Source: Antrodiella citrinella
Taxonomy: Eukaryota > Basidiomycota > Agaricomycetes > Polyporales > Steccherinaceae
Direction: 5' to 3'
Assembly: GCA_004802725.1 (NCBI GenBank)
Contig: SGPM01000318.1
Span: 1 to 30,944 of the forward strand
DNA length: 30,944 bases
Part shown: positions 1-10,369 of the stretch, one piece after another
Position numbering within the stretch: position 1 is the stretch's first letter
Layout: every line of letters starts with the position of its first letter
Position numbers and translations under genes: made by a program
The notes under the pieces: model-generated
What the model saw: the letters and a program-made list of their open reading frames with translations, nothing else
Database searches by the model: none
Told to the model about the DNA's origin: nothing

Positions 1-499
1 TATGTGCCAGCATGTACAGCGCGTGGTCGGTCCATGCATTGATGATGAGATCAAGTTGAATAGACTATGATCTTACTCGTAACAATGTCAGACTATGACT
101 CATAAGTAATTTTTCTATCAAAACATGTCCCTATCAAAAGCCCTACTTTGCGACAAGCCCCTCTCACGTTCCGTGTGAGGGGCTTGATCTGAGCCTAGGG
201 CTAAGCTGGTCTAAATTACCATGGCCCTTGGTGAGGTCCTACGGACTTTGAAACGTCATAGGGCGCCGCAGAAGCCGTGCGTCATGCCGATCGTGGCCGT
301 GGCGGCAGTGATCGGCAAACAAGTTCTAGCTCTGACTCCCTGGATGCTGAACTCACTTTGCACGCATATTTAAACTTCTGGCCAAACCTGCGGTCAAAAA
401 GGCTATTCGCTGGTTCTTTGTCGACGAGGCTCATCTCGTGAACGAGCGGGATACTGTTTGGCGTACACCGTACACTGCTATCAAACTCATGCGCTCGCG
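1..499. other. Left edge, no gene seen
   Basis: No frame here shows a recognisable protein, and the open frames are short with no convincing splice structure. The only structure seen is the short hairpin at 154-186. The stretch lies upstream of the fold-back repeat and may be the far flank of a gene outside the window. Confidence 0.5.
154..186. repeat. Short perfect-stem hairpin
   Basis: Two 14-base arms, CAAGCCCCTCTCAC and GTGTGAGGGGCTTG, are inverted copies with one mismatch, separated by five bases. It could form a stem in RNA or DNA. No neighbouring gene explains it. Fungal genes do not use bacterial-style hairpin terminators, so its role is unknown. Confidence 0.6.
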
Positions 500-904
500 C
501 TGGACAGCAACACACACCTTTTGAAATCAGGGTGTATGTTGTAGGAATCCTAGGATAAATAGTGTTATTTCTCGACCCGGAAAAAAATCTTATTTCTGAC
601 CCAGGATAAAAGTCTGTTTCCTGCGTCAGAAAGTGGAAAACACGAGTTTTTCCATTGAAAGGGCGTGTTTTTAGCATGTTTTTCCATTAAATAGGCGTGT
701 TTTTCACTTTCTGGGCGTAGGAAACAGACTTTTTTCCTGGGTCAGAAATAAGATTTTTTCCGGTTCGAGAAATAACATTATTTCTGGCTCAATAAATTAC
801 ATTATTTATCCTACAACATACACACTGATTTCTAAGGTGCTTTCTGGCGCCAGAAAACGCGGCTTGCTGGTACAGTGGTAGTGGTAGTGTGTGTTGCTGT
901 CCAG
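500..904. repeat. Fold-back, MITE-like inverted repeat
   Basis: The two ends are inverted copies of CTGGACAGCAACACACAC (left end 500-517; right end closes at 904). After a right-arm-only insertion of about 60 bp, the arms pair again over more than 100 bp, with shared blocks such as GTGTATGTTGTAGG, AATCTTATTTCTGACCCAGG and GTCTGTTTCCT. The loop (about 644-706) holds two direct copies of a roughly 30-bp unit built around GTTTTTCCATT. There is no coding capacity, and no clear target-site duplication was found beside the ends (left flank GCTCGCG, right flank AGAAGTA). This is the architecture of a non-autonomous fold-back or MITE element. It ends about 300 bp before the ATRIP start codon, so it may lie in that promoter region. 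Confidence 0.75.
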
Positions 905-1200
905 AGAAGTAACCAGACCCACGCCCTGTGGCCCGCTCCGATTGGCTGCATAGCGTTGGGAAAGTCGCCCGAGATGGAAGAGTGATGGAAGTCAAGAGCA
1001 AGGACGCTCGTACCTCGTGTATCCGGATCCTACCTAGATACCCAGCTGTCGCTGACACACTCTCTCTTCCTCGTCGTTCGGAATTTGTGAAATTTCCATA
1101 TTGTGTGGCGTCTACGTCGTCGTCCGGAACTGCTTGCTGTACTCGAGATATTCAACTATCTCTTTGTCGTTACCAACGACTTAGGAAATCGCATCTGTTG

Positions 1201-4200
1201 ATGTCCGACGACTCTTACTTTGACGATGATTTTGTGTTGGATGACAGCCTCATCGCGGTCTTAGATGCTGAGGAGGAGAGATTCCAGATGACACAGGCCC
1301 CGCCTGCCAAGCGAGGTCCTGCTCAGAGTAACCCGCCACCACCCAAGAAGCAGAAGACACACCACAACCAGCCCTCAGGTTCAGTGGACGAGTACGGAGA
1401 CTTACCAGAGATATCTATTCAAGGAGATGGTACCTATGACGTTCCGGCTGTAGCTGGCAGCTCTAAACTTGTCAATGCCAACTCAAATGACCGTCCTGCT
1501 ATCCCGTCATCTAGAGCGCCAGTCAAGCAGGTGTCTGCAGGACCATCGGCCAGTACCTCAGCATCAGTCAGGAGGCAGCAGCATCCTGGTCGAGTCGTCT
1601 CCGAACAACACGACGCACAAAGAAAGCAACAACCTGCACCTACGTCGAGTGGATCCACATCTCATAGGCCACCGCCGCTACAACCACCTCCGAAGCCTCG
1701 ATCGTCGAATGCACAGCAAGCCTATCATACTCCTAGTCAGGGCCGAGTGGAGCAGAGGACAGATTTGAGCGAGCTGCGAGATAGAGTTGATAATGTGCGT
1801 ACCTCTCGGCACTTCACATCTATATGCATCTTGAATATCGGTTTCTACAGCCGCGTCCCCCTTCGAGGAGAACTTCAGGAGGGGAGTCATCTGTGCAGAA
1901 AGGGTTAGGCAACGCAGTCTCCACCAGTTCCAACACAATGGGCGGGTATCCTGTCTCTCAACGCTTCGTGGCAAGTCAGTCACGTTCAACAATAGATGTA
2001 CAGGAGAAGGCAGAACAAACTCTTCGGACGGAGTTGAACATTCTGCGGACTCAGATGGAAGAGGTAGAAGATCGTGTCAAACTAGTGACGAAGGGTGGCA
2101 CTAATTTGCAATTGCAGCTGAACAGGAAGCAAACCGAGGATCAAGAAGCACTAAAGCAGGCTCGTGATGCTCGCTTTGCCAAGGATGGAGAAGTCAGCAT
2201 ATTGCGGAACAACATCGAGAAGGTGTGCTCTCTTTTGAACGCTACATGTTGCACATGGCTCCTTATCATTTTCGCAGATCAACCAACAGCATGCCGCTGA
2301 GGTGGCTAAGCTCACTGCAGCGAAAGAGATCGCCGAATCCATGCAGGCTCAATTACGACAGCAAATGAGGGAAGAGATTGACCGGGTTAAGACGCAATAC
2401 GCTTTCAGGGTATATTATTCCTTTTGTTTACCACAATTCCGTAGTACTCAATCTGCACGCAGCAACACGAAATGGAGGCATCCGTTCGTACGACTCCACT
2501 TGCCTTGCACGGAAGTGAGATCAATCGACAAAGTACGATATCCTCGCCTATAGCATCCTCGCAAATGAGGCAATGGAATGCGGGACCATCCGCTATTACG
2601 CAGACGCCTCGTAAATCCAAATTTACACCGTGCAGTCCCAAAGCGCAACGTATTCGAAATGTCGCTGCCCATGAGAAATTCGTCGATCTGCCGGGCTTCC
2701 AAAGCGGGTTCGATTCAACGCCGCTCAAGAACAAGGGGAAAGGGAAAGAACGCGCCCGCGAGCTTCCGGCCGACGACGTCTTTCTTCGACCTGCGCCACT
2801 CCTCATGCCGCCTCCGAGCAGCCCCCCGAGAGCTCCAGCTGACTCTCGCGGTAGTGGTGATGTCGCCATCGTCGATGCCGTGCCATTCCCCTCAGTCGAC
2901 TTGCAGAAACCTCCTGGCTTGTCGATCCCGCCGGCATCAAGCCAGAATGCAGACGTTGAAATGAGTGATACCGAAAAGAGCAAAGACGAGTCAATTCAAG
3001 AGAGCCTTACCGTCGTCAAGCCTCCCGACTGGAACAAAGAGGTAAGTGTCCTAAACACGTCCCAAATGTTTTGGTTGACTGACGAAATGCAGCTACAACA
3101 CATCATATTCACGCATCATCCGCGGTCAAGGCCATCTCAACTCACATTCCATCTTGCCATCAAAGCATCTATTCCTGCTTCAGATTTACACCAGACTGTC
3201 GTGTTTGCAGCTTCCTCTAGACGTCTACTAGAGGCATTAGGTGCATCACCATCGTTAGACGATTGGGGCACTCATCTCAGTGTCATCTCAAATTCCCTTA
3301 TCTCAATGGCTCATGCTCTAGCTATCTCGAACTCAGTAAGTGCTAACATTGCATTCTTACTCTCTATTCTCACTCGTTCACGCCAGATCATACCCCTTAC
3401 TGCTCTCCTTGGACTCATACGGACGCTTGCATACTCCATTCCCTCATTCACTGCTTCTTTGCTGTCGCTGTCATCTGTTGCCGAGGATGGTAGTCCGGAA
3501 GTCATGACGACGCTCCATGACATTGTGAAACTACACCTAAACCCGGCGAGGAAGCATTCGTCTGTGGAAGAAACTATTGATATTGGTTCTGAAGTCACGT
3601 GTCTATTGGAGACATTATGTTGGAGCGCGCCCGATCACCTCGTTCCAAAGCATGTCCTTGTCTTGCCTATAATTTACGATGTTTGACTGACTTCATTTTA
3701 GTCTGGGGGCCATGCTTTCCGATCACGACGTTCTTATGATGATGATTTCCCCTGCACAACCACCCAAGACACTCGTACAGGTCACTCGTGCCCTGGCCTT
3801 CCTTGCTTCACGTACGTTAACAGTGCCCATCATTCCTGAGCTATGATTGACACACGCCACAGAGCCGACTTTGTATAAACACTTTTTATTTGCGCCTAGA
3901 GGTGTGGATGCCAACCCGGGCGAAGATGAATTTCACTGGACACCACAGATTGAGCAGCTGGCGGCTTATCTTATTCGTGACGGACCAGAGGTATGATGTA
4001 TTATTTTTTTGCTCTCGGCGTCGTACGCTGAGCTGACTTGCTTCCTGGTAGGTTTTGGAGCTGCAAGAGAATGTACTGGCGTTCATTGCTACTCTCTCGA
4101 CCGCTCATCCAGACGCGTTGACCATCGTCTCTGGGTCAAACACATTAATACCGGGTATGATTGTCTTTCTCAGCAACGTCTCGTCGCCACTATGGGAAGA

Positions 4201-4743
4201 CGACGACGACCTTATGGCTTCTCCTGAACGCGTTACGACGTACGTCGGAAGTCTCATCTGCATCGCGGTTGTCACAAACCTGATTCCATCCACATCTACA
4301 GATTGGTTCGTTTGATTGTCCGCACGATGACGCTTCTGTACTACATGATCTGCTCCCGTTCACCGAAGTACAACCTCGCGCGCAGGCTTCAGATAGCGAA
4401 GCAACATGTGGCCCACCGTACCTTCAATACCCTCGACCACGCCTTCATGGTCACATTCGGCAGGTTCAGCTTCGCGGACGCACCGGAGTGGATCGACGAT
4501 GCGGGAAAGGCGCATCTAGAGGGGTTGTCGGGTGAGTTTTGCCTTGTCAGCGCGGACGATTGTGGCTGACTTCTTGGACGACTTGAAGGCATGGCGCGGC
4601 AGGTTCTTGAACTTGTTGTGGACGGGCCAGAGCTCGAGTTGATCTGGGGGTCATTCCAGCCAGATCCGGAGGGACCGAAGAAGGCTCCGATTGACCTTGA
4701 AGAAGACGAGGAAATGCTCATGGACCAGGTCATTGATTCTTGA
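1201..4743 (+). CDS. ATRIP: ATRIP/Rad26 family DNA-damage checkpoint protein
   Basis: Predicted partner of the ATR/Rad3 kinase that recruits it to RPA-coated single-stranded DNA in the nucleus. The spliced product is about 997 aa (11 exons; introns 1795-1850, 2223-2277, 2410-2462, 3042-3092, 3336-3386, 3650-3701, 3812-3862, 3991-4051, 4240-4301, 4532-4588). The N-terminus is acidic-hydrophobic (FDDDFVLDDSLIAVLDAEEE), like the RPA70-binding motif of ATRIP. A Pro/Ser/Gln-rich low-complexity region follows to about residue 240. A coiled coil covers roughly 248-372 and contains the GEVSILRNNIEK stretch typical of the family. The rest is Leu-rich and helical, as in ATRIP, and ends in an acidic tail. 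The start at 1201 places the conserved motif at the N-terminus, although the frame is open further upstream. Intron 3650-3701 keeps frame only with a GC donor. Identity rests on motif order, not on a search. Confidence 0.78.
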
Positions 4744-5515
4744 TTAACTGCTGTAATGGGCTCATGGCCCGAAATCAAATAACCTTGTCAACGCAGTATT
4801 GCAGTTCACAGGCTGCCACGTATGGTCGGGGGTTAGTACAGCATTCCAGACATGGTCGATGTTCTGTGAGGTTCTTTCGGGCTCTTAAAACATTCCAAGC
4901 CCTCACCGGTCACCGACGGCGAGGGGCAGGGTGCTGACATACTGTCTATCAGCGCCTGTTGATTACTGACCCAAAATTCTCACTTCAGGCTGCCGAACCA
5001 CAAACGTAGTACGGTCGACGTCTACATGTCACACCTCAGGCCGCCTGATTTCGAAGCGGCTGTCAGTGTCGTGCAGGTTCCTACGCGCAAATCCCCAACG
5101 TATTCGAAGCATGGGTTGACCAAGCCTCCACTGGTAACCAAGCTCCCTAAGCCTTGATCGAAGTGGCCCAATCGATCAAGGCCCGCCTTCAATCCTACAT
5201 CGTTACTTTGGGTTCCCGCCAGGCTATAGGTGATTGTAGGCGGGTCGCTAATGCATGCATACGTGTATTGCCGACTATCGTCGCTCACGCTTCTGGGCGT
5301 GCACGGCGGGCTCACTACTGGTCTACTATGTCAGATAACAGGTCGCGTCCTTGGGAATACGACGCAGATACCGGTGCCTGTCCATGGTATATAAAGCAAG
5401 CTGAACAGGCAATCAAGACTCCAGCAATCTACATCTCTTCACGAGCTCGCACTATTTGTCTCCTTTCGTAACTATTCTCTACATAGATCTACCACTATCG
5501 ACCCTTTCGTCCATA
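4744..5515. other. ATRIP 3' flank and GST promoter region
   Basis: No coding region is supported. The first part is the 3' flank of the checkpoint gene. The last 130 bp is the GST promoter and leader, with a TATA box and pyrimidine-rich leader sequence. Nothing else stands out in either strand. Confidence 0.55.
5388..5395 (+). promoter_or_regulatory. TATA box of the GST gene
   Basis: TATATAAA lies 120 bp before the GST start codon and is followed by a C/T-rich leader. The position suits a TATA-directed promoter with a leader of about 80-90 nt. TATA promoters are common on inducible stress genes, which fits a GST. Confidence 0.6.
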
Positions 5516-6354
5516 ATGGCCATCCAAATTTTTGGTTTCCCGCTCTCCATCGCCACGCGCCGCTCACTCGTTGTCCTAAAGGAGCTCAAAGTTCCATACG
5601 AGCTCGTCATCGTCGACTTCATGAAGGGCGAGCACAGGCTCCCGGAGAACGTGAAGTACCAGCCGTTCGGCGAAATCCCATACTTGAAGGACTTAGACAA
5701 CTCTCTTATACTCTACGAGAGCCGTGCCATCGGGCGGTACCTAGTGAACAAGTACGACCCAGACAACAAGACTGGGTTGTTACCCCGAGATGGTATCGCC
5801 GCGGCCAAGTTCGAGCAGGCCGCTTCTGTAGAGTTTGCGAAGTTTGATCCTTCTGCTATGGGCCTGACCAGGGAGCTCGTTCTGAAGCCTGTGTACGTTC
5901 ATCCTTTTCTCATCTACTCGCTGCGTTCTCACGTCCTTTTGCTTCAGTTTTGAAAAACAGGAAGGTGACCAGGCTGAGATCGCAAAACACCTCGCAGGTT
6001 TGAACCGCATTCTTGATGTCTACGAAGACATCCTCGCCAAGCAGAAGTATCTCGCGGGAGACGTAAGTCATTAAGCTGTTTCTGAAGATTACGAGTACTG
6101 ACGCTTCCGTTCTCAGCATGTGACCCTGGTCGATTTATGGCACCTCTCGCTCGGTACTATGCTCACCGACTTTGCCAGAAGCGATGTTTTGACCACGGAG
6201 AAGCGACCGAATGTTCAGCGGTAAGTGTTTCATGCTGTTATATTTGCAGTGTCCTGATACAGACGCTTCTACTTCCAGGTGGTGGAAGGATATCTCCTCT
6301 CGCCCTACTTGGGTTGAGGTCGCGGTCAAGAGCGAAAAGTCTCCCGTTGCTTGA
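5516..6354 (+). CDS. Glutathione S-transferase, Phi-like class
   Basis: Predicted cytosolic enzyme conjugating glutathione to electrophiles, or using it to reduce peroxides. It is 223 aa from four exons (introns 5893-5947, 6063-6116, 6221-6278), the usual GST length. The N-terminal thioredoxin-like domain (about 1-80) has FPLSIATRR, with Ser11 where the catalytic Ser of Phi GSTs sits. It also has FGEIPYL with the cis-proline and YESRAIGRYL, which carries the glutathione-contacting Glu-Ser pair. The helical C-terminal domain includes KYLAGDHVTLVDL (an N-capping box-like stretch) and ends RPTWVEVAVKSEKSPVA. Theta or Ure2p-like classes are alternatives, but the SxATRR signature and KGEH motif favour Phi. 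No signal peptide is seen. Confidence 0.9.
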
Positions 6355-6657
6355 GGTTGAACTCTCAGTCAACTCGATTTTAGATCACATGCATTGTTTC
6401 GATGTCTCAACGTAGTGATAAATTTCTCCCGCAAATGTGCATGGATAATCAAGTAATAAATGACCACCAGAACTTAGCGTGAGGACGATGCGATGGTCAA
6501 ATCTGATGGTGTCATAGGTAAAAGCTTCAAGCGTCGAAACATATTGTTCGCTCAAACATGTTCTTACATATGAGGAGTTCGAAAAACAGTCGGGGCTCTT
6601 TGAACAACATTGTTGCTTCGCGATGGTTCCTGGAAAAACCTGTACGATCTACAGCGT
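6355..6657. other. Convergent 3' flank, GST and DJ-1 copy A
   Basis: This 303-bp gap separates two stop codons on opposite strands. It is AT-rich in places and contains AATAAA-like stretches around 6455 (AGTAATAAATG) suitable for GST polyadenylation. No coding region is seen. Confidence 0.5.
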
Positions 6658-7543
6658 TCACACAAGGCCGTAAAATGCGGCGAAATCGTCGTCTCCTTCG
6701 TCGCGTACGCTGATCTCAACGACGCCCCGGATTTTCTTAGTGGCTTCGTCGCCTACAAGATGCACCAAGAACGCGTTTCCCATGTCTGCGCCTGCATCAA
6801 ATTCGTGTGAGACAGAGCACATATGTGGTCATAGCGAGGTCAAGGCGCACCTGCAGTGACTCCAGAAGAGGTCCAATAGTTCCCATCCACAACCCATCGC
6901 GCCTTGGGGACCCAGGCGATGCCTTGACCTTCAGTGGCGTTCTGTCATATCGTCGTTAGTGTCCAATTCAAGTTGGTTCTCGGTACACCCGAAACGGGAC
7001 TACGCCATGAGGCACTTACCTTGATCATACTGAAGCTGGCTTTGTTCGTAGTCGCACGCTTCCCTTGTAGAAGACCTGCTTGTGCAAGTACCCAGGAGCC
7101 CGTGCAAACCGAAAGCACGTATTTCGCCCCAGGTGCTTGTCTCTTTAAAAAGGAGATCAAGGACTGTGGAACGGCATCAGGGAAGGATCCGATTCCTGCG
7201 ACAAGAGTAGGTGAGGACGATTGAATCACTGCGAGGTCTTCAGTACGAGGTGCTAACCTCCAGGGACCAATATTAAATCGAATTGCTCTCCATTCTGAAC
7301 GCTGCCATACGTCCTTGTGGGCACAAGGTGTGGACCAGTCGCCGGTCTAACAGGAGCTTCGGTTGGACCGAGGTAGATTGGATCGATGGCGAATTTCGAT
7401 GCGATGTAGAAAGGACTTTTGGGATCGAGGGCAATATGAGGCACGAGGAAACCGAATTGCTCCAGAGCACCTGTGAAGTCGAGGAGAGCAACGTCGTCGA
7501 AGAGGCAGACGGCGAGTTTAAGGACCTGCACAGACTCAGACAT
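6658..7543 (-). CDS. DJ-1/PfpI family protein, copy A
   Basis: Class I glutamine-amidotransferase-like (DJ-1/PfpI) protein of 228 aa in four exons of 286, 176, 91 and 134 nt (introns 7196-7257, 6942-7019, 6792-6850). Features seen are the N-terminal strand LKLAVCLFDDVALLDF, a conserved acidic residue (Glu28, GALEQFGF), LILVPGG at about 90-96, and the nucleophile elbow SVCTGSWVLAQAGLL with Cys126, followed by GKRATTNKA. The C-terminal part has WTSSGVTAGADMG. The elbow and the following RATTN most resemble isocyanide-hydratase-like PfpI proteins, so a small-molecule hydratase or a glyoxal/peroxide-related role is possible. The substrate cannot be told from sequence. The start at MSES was chosen because copies B and the pseudogene begin in the same way. 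A TATAATAA box lies at 7578-7585. Confidence 0.9.
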
Positions 7544-8897
7544 TATGATGTGAAACGACAAGGAAACGTACGTAGTCTTATTATAAGTAGTAATCGTGTG
7601 TGAACACGAGAGCTGCGTCTATGGCCGCAGTATTGAGAGGTCACGATGCAAACACGGCCATGATTCGACCGCTGAGAGTCGATGAAATTTCCGATCAATA
7701 TTCCTGGCCGATGCTCGTCGGACATCCAGTTGATATTGTGAGTATCTAGAACATCTCGTCATACTATCACATACTTGCATATGTACAAGTAGGTATGATA
7801 AGGACTGGGGTATTATGTATACCGGTTATGGGTGAAACCATCGCGAATCGTGCACTGGCAAGTTCAAGCTCAAGGAAGATTTGAGCGCCAAATTGAGACG
7901 GTCCACAAGCACATATTGGAACTCCGATCTACATGTACCTCTCACGATTAAATGTACAGTTACACAGTACACCGAAATCGCGATGACTCGACACCAGCAG
8001 TGTTACGGCACGTTTCTGGATTTTTGGCAAAGCTCTCCTGTGAATAAAATCAATTTGACACCTTCTCATTCTCTCTCAAGCTTTGCCGGTAGAGTATTTG
8101 CCTTGGACTCGGATGACGTGCGTTCACCAACGGCATATATGTACTGCGCAGAACGTCTAAGAGCTGATGAGAGACGAAGACCATGTGAGACACCGTAGCA
8201 AAGCCTTGGCAACTCTTGGCAATGCACCGTTAATGAGGCGCCTGATACGTCACTTGTGACACTGCATTCGTCCACGCAGCGACTTCCTGCAGCTTTCGCT
8301 TTCTGTCTAGCTTGTCGGTCGATCCCAAGTCGATACATCGGTTCATCTGTAGTACTCAACCGGGTGGGTTATGGAGCCTTTGTAATGGCTGGTTATGTGC
8401 TGACTGACGCGACTTTTTCATTTTAACCTATTTCATCATCCGCATCTCAAATTACCACGCAGGTGGACAGGGCATTGCATGATTGATATATATTTCGCGC
8501 TCAAACTCGATTGCATCACTGTGGCAAATCTCGTTGCACGACGCAGATCTAAATCCTACGGTAATATGCCGCTTCCAGTCCAAATTGGGCCTGCTTCCCT
8601 TCCCCTCTCATTTTACTTTTCTACTGCGTTCAGTGTTTGTTATCCCGCCGTCTGCAGTATTTTTAAAAAAAAGGTTGACCGTGACATGAGACAATTTGTT
8701 AACGGCCAATCTGATCTTTGACATGTCTACGAATGCTCAGGCTGGCCAGAGTCCGAAGCTTCATTTCGTTGATACTCGAAAAGCTCTCACTAATTATTAC
8801 GGTGGTCTTCAGAACCTTGTACGAGTCTCCATCCATTCAAATATAACATCCAGTCTTTACAGATCGGGTCTGTGCTACAAACGTATGCGCACGACAT
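7544..8897. other. Spacer between DJ-1 copies A and B
   Basis: About 1.35 kb with no supported gene. The right part (toward 8897) is the 3' flank of copy B, and the left part is the promoter of copy A, with a TATA-like box (7578-7585) and a block shared with copy B (7617-7641). Open frames near 8480-8950 are short, have no recognisable motif and no conserved splice pattern. A run of eight A at about 8666 is the only low-complexity tract. Confidence 0.5.
7617..7641 (-). promoter_or_regulatory. Upstream block shared by DJ-1 copies A and B
   Basis: The block contains CAGTATTGAG on the + strand and recurs, with a 3-bp indel and two changes, at 9879-9900 upstream of copy B. It lies about 75 bp before the copy A start and about 126 bp before the copy B start. 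It may be a preserved regulatory site or only residual similarity from the duplication. Confidence 0.45.
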
Positions 8898-9754
8898 TTA
8901 CACAAGACCGTGGAATGCGGCATACTCGTCGTCTCCTTCAGTGCTTATGTTGAGCTCATTGAAGCCTCGAATCTTCCTAGTAGTAGTCTCTTCGCCTACA
9001 AGGTGCAACAGGAACGCATGCCCCATATCTATGCCTGTATCCCACCACGCCTGTCAGAAGCAATGAAATGAGCTGATTGAAAGATGTCCGCACCTGCAGT
9101 GATGCCGGAAGAAGTCCAATAATTCCCGTCGACAGTCCAACGCGCCTTTGCAACCCAATCTATACCGAGGTCTTTGGTAGCGTCCTGCATATCTCATTGT
9201 CAGACCCTGCTTTGTCACCAGTAATAACCAAGTACCTTGATGAAGTTGAACAGATATTTGTTCGTGGTCGCGCGCTTTCCTTGAAGCAGACCGGCTTGTG
9301 CAAGCACCCAGGAGCCAGTACACACGGTGAGCATGTACTTGATTCCGGGCTCTTGCTTCTTCACGAAAGAGATGACAGAAGGTGGAAGAGCGGCAGGGAA
9401 TGTGCCGGGTCCTATGTAGTGAGAGCGATAAGCCTGATTTTTCTCGACGAAGCCAATGATGCACACACCTCCAGGAATTAATATGAGATCGAACTGTTCG
9501 TCGTCCCTTACACTGTCGTACGTTCTCGTCGGGACCAGGAGAGGTCCGCTCGACGGTTTGACCGGGTCTTCAGTCGGAGCCAGATACTCTATGTCGATTG
9601 CGACCTTGGACGCGACGTGGGTGATGCTATCGGTGTTCAGCACATTTTGAGGCGCGAGGAAGCCGAATTGCTCCACGCAACCTTGGAAGTCGAGGAGAGT
9701 GACATCGTTGAACAAACAGACGGCCAGTTTAAGAATTTGGAGAGATTCAGACAT
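8898..9754 (-). CDS. DJ-1/PfpI family protein, copy B
   Basis: Paralogue of copy A, 229 aa, with exons of 286, 176, 91 and 137 nt (introns 9412-9468, 9185-9235, 9035-9093) at the same codon positions. Seen are LKLAVCLFNDVTLLDF, GCVEQFGF with the conserved Glu, LILIPGG, the nucleophile elbow TVCTGSWVLAQAGLL (Cys126), GKRATTNKY and a C-terminal GIDMGHAFLLHLVGEE. The first intron has no stop codon in frame, so an unspliced reading runs through it; splicing is inferred from alignment with the other copies. The last exon is one codon longer, from an extra Thr (TTTR). It is a head-to-tail neighbour of copy A with a 1.35-kb spacer. Sequence divergence from A is substantial, so this duplication looks older than that of copies C and D. 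Confidence 0.9.
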
Positions 9755-10369
9755 AGTGGTGAGTGCAGGGAAATTGTAGTGAGTTGGAATGAAGATTGTG
9801 GTCTCGGAGGCATACCCTTATATACTCTTCTTTTGTGCACGCTCAGACTATACTTACGCAAAGTACACGGCACACTCTGTCTACGGCAGTATTGAGGGGT
9901 GTGACCTGGTGTCAGCAAAACTGCTCGGTGAAAGATTCATCAGCTTGTAAAGGTGCACAAACATGACGCGTCACGGCAAGTCCATCGTGTCATGGGCTTT
10001 GTGGGTATCTGCAGAGCTTTTTCAGCTCCCGCCAACTTTGACGACGAAGACAACCCACCAACACTCACCTATTAGAGCGTCAGCTTGACAATCAAGAGTC
10101 GGGAAGCTGCCGGCCATGCACCCCAACGAACCTTTTAACGGATGAAGTACTTACTAAGTGCTCAGTGTACAAGGATGCGCTGCATGGAACAACAATAGAG
10201 TCGCACTCACGGCCGCTGACATCACGCATCTGCGCGTCATGTCACACTCACGTGCATCGTGACAGTCGCGCACTTGAGGAGCAAAGCAAGATCTGCAGAA
10301 AGACGGACAGCCAATGCAAGTATTAGATACTATGCCGAATTTGTACACGAAAGATGGAGGTATGGCTAC
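9755..10369. other. Copy B promoter and SND1 3' flank
   Basis: No gene is supported. The left part holds the copy B leader and TATA box. The middle holds the perfect 10-bp palindrome TGACGCGTCA at 9964-9973, which resembles a bZIP-type (CRE-like) site about 210 bp upstream of copy B. The right part is the 3' flank of SND1. Confidence 0.5.
9818..9825 (-). promoter_or_regulatory. TATA box of DJ-1 copy B
   Basis: On the minus strand this reads GTATATAA, 64-71 bp before the start codon and followed by a leader without upstream ATGs. The other intact copies also have a TATA-like box 35-60 bp before their ATG, so the promoter type is shared by the family. Confidence 0.6.

Noticed and set aside
154..186. 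Hairpin as a transcription terminator
   Set aside because: Rho-independent terminators are bacterial; there is no T-tract and no gene ending here.
928..1200. Upstream extension of the ATRIP frame from 928
   Set aside because: Extra 91 residues begin just after the fold-back repeat and lack conserved character; the acidic motif expected at the N-terminus starts at 1201.
2405..2983. 192-codon minus-strand open frame
   Set aside because: Antisense to a well-supported ATRIP exon; composition follows from the coding strand and no motif is seen.
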